33,151 bases of DNA from Candidatus Sysuiplasma superficiale (GTDB lineage: Archaea; Thermoplasmatota; Thermoplasmata; Sysuiplasmatales; Sysuiplasmataceae). The number at the start of each line of letters is the position of its first letter. The stretch's first letter is position 1. The stretch is from the NCBI GenBank assembly GCA_019720975.1, contig JAGVSJ010000018.1, positions 1-33,151 on the forward strand. The letters run 5' to 3'. The notes under the pieces are model-generated. The model was given only the letters and a program-made list of their open reading frames with translations. It searched no databases and was not told the DNA's origin. The position numbers and the translations under genes are program-made. Shown piece after piece: positions 32,838-33,151 of this stretch.

Positions 32838-32850
32838 AATTTTTTAAACT
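32838..32850 (+). promoter_or_regulatory. TATA box for the secreted protein gene
   Basis: AATTTTTTAAACT lies about 30 bases before the ATG. A second candidate, TTTTTATATC, is at 32815-32824. Confidence 0.45.
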
Positions 32851-32878
32851 GTCATCAACGCCTGAAGCGGGTAAAGTT

Positions 32879-33151
32879 ATGGATAAAACTGGTGTCGATA
32901 AACTTGTAAGAATTGCTGGAACGTTCGTTGCTGCACTCTTCGTCATGAGCGCTTTGTTCGGAGGTATCGCTCCTGTTTCTCATACAGCCGGAGCGGTCGC
33001 TGCGGCTGTGCCATCGCAGCAGGGCGGAAATGTCACAGTAGGTTCCGGTTACAGCCTTACGTCGTGGAATCTGAGCGGCGGGACACAGGTGATGCAGGGC
33101 AATCTGACAATAAAGGAGGGGGGTGTTGTAAGACTAACAAACGAGACACTC
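32879..33151 (+). CDS. Secreted or surface protein, 5' part only
   Basis: The frame is open from ATG 32879 to the end of the window (91 codons, no stop). The N-terminus MDKTGVDKLVRIAG is followed by a hydrophobic stretch, TFVAALFVMSALFGGIAPVS, and an alanine-rich region, fitting a Sec signal peptide or N-terminal anchor. The mature part (GYSLTSWNLSGGTQVMQG, NLTIKEGGVVRLTN) has the regular strand-turn pattern of beta-helix or repeat surface proteins. It is truncated by the window, so family assignment is not possible. A close TATA element suggests a leaderless gene. Confidence 0.7.
   Translation, partial: MDKTGVDKLVRIAGTFVAALFVMSALFGGIAPVSHTAGAVAAAVPSQQGGNVTVGSGYSLTSWNLSGGTQVMQGNLTIKEGGVVRLTNETL

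Overview
The window is archaeal and most likely from the Thermoplasmata (Thermoplasmatota). Archaeal markers include TFB, Gar1, Spt5, SecE, ribosomal proteins L11/L1/L10/L12, an EndA-type tRNA splicing endonuclease, two FtsZ paralogues, TATA-type promoters and GGTGA-type ribosome binding sites. A complete bacterial-type DNA gyrase (GyrB and GyrA, with the wrapping box) sits among them, which fits that lineage. Placement is inferred from gene content; I cannot name a genus. TTG and GTG starts are common, and many genes appear leaderless.

Layout. 1-3.5 kb: a tRNA-Lys apparently interrupted by two short introns, a branched-chain aminotransferase, a double ribbon-helix-helix regulator beside a divergent FtsZ, and a convergent TrmJ-type methyltransferase. 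3.5-12 kb: the information-processing block ftsZ1, Nudix-like gene, secE, spt5, rpl11, PH-like gene, rpl1-rpl10-rpl12, gar1-tfb. 11.8-14.1 kb: endA, three small proteins and tRNA-Gly. 14.1-16.4 kb: an accessory islet after tRNA-Gly with a VOC gene frameshifted at a run of eight C, a VapBC-like toxin-antitoxin pair, a truncated second copy of the antitoxin start, a possible tRNA 3'-end remnant and a small CWC zinc-binding gene. 16.4-19.2 kb: a nucleotidyltransferase-like gene, a ROK kinase, winged-helix genes and tRNA-Asn with a 12-nt intron. 19.2-22.6 kb: a DnaA-type AAA+ ATPase fused to a DUF835-like domain, and an MFS transporter. 22.7-26 kb: tRNA-Thr, an oxidoreductase remnant, a universal stress protein, a zinc alcohol dehydrogenase and a GNAT acetyltransferase. 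26-33.2 kb: gyrB-gyrA, a KaiC-like ATPase, a coiled-coil protein with a duplicated zinc ribbon and the start of a secreted protein that runs off the window.

How the parts connect. The left half joins cell division (two FtsZ, a CdrS-like regulator) to translocation, transcription elongation and ribosome stalk genes. The splicing endonuclease is encoded in the same window as two intron-bearing tRNAs, one with introns at unusual positions. The right half carries chromosome-topology genes plus the DnaA-like ATPase, whose AAA+ module is strongly bacterial DnaA-like but which has no DNA-binding domain IV. I regard that protein, the doubly interrupted tRNA-Lys paired with an alpha2-type EndA, the Spt5 with an extra N-terminal domain and the RHH/FtsZ pair as the most unusual content. 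No rRNA or CRISPR array was seen.
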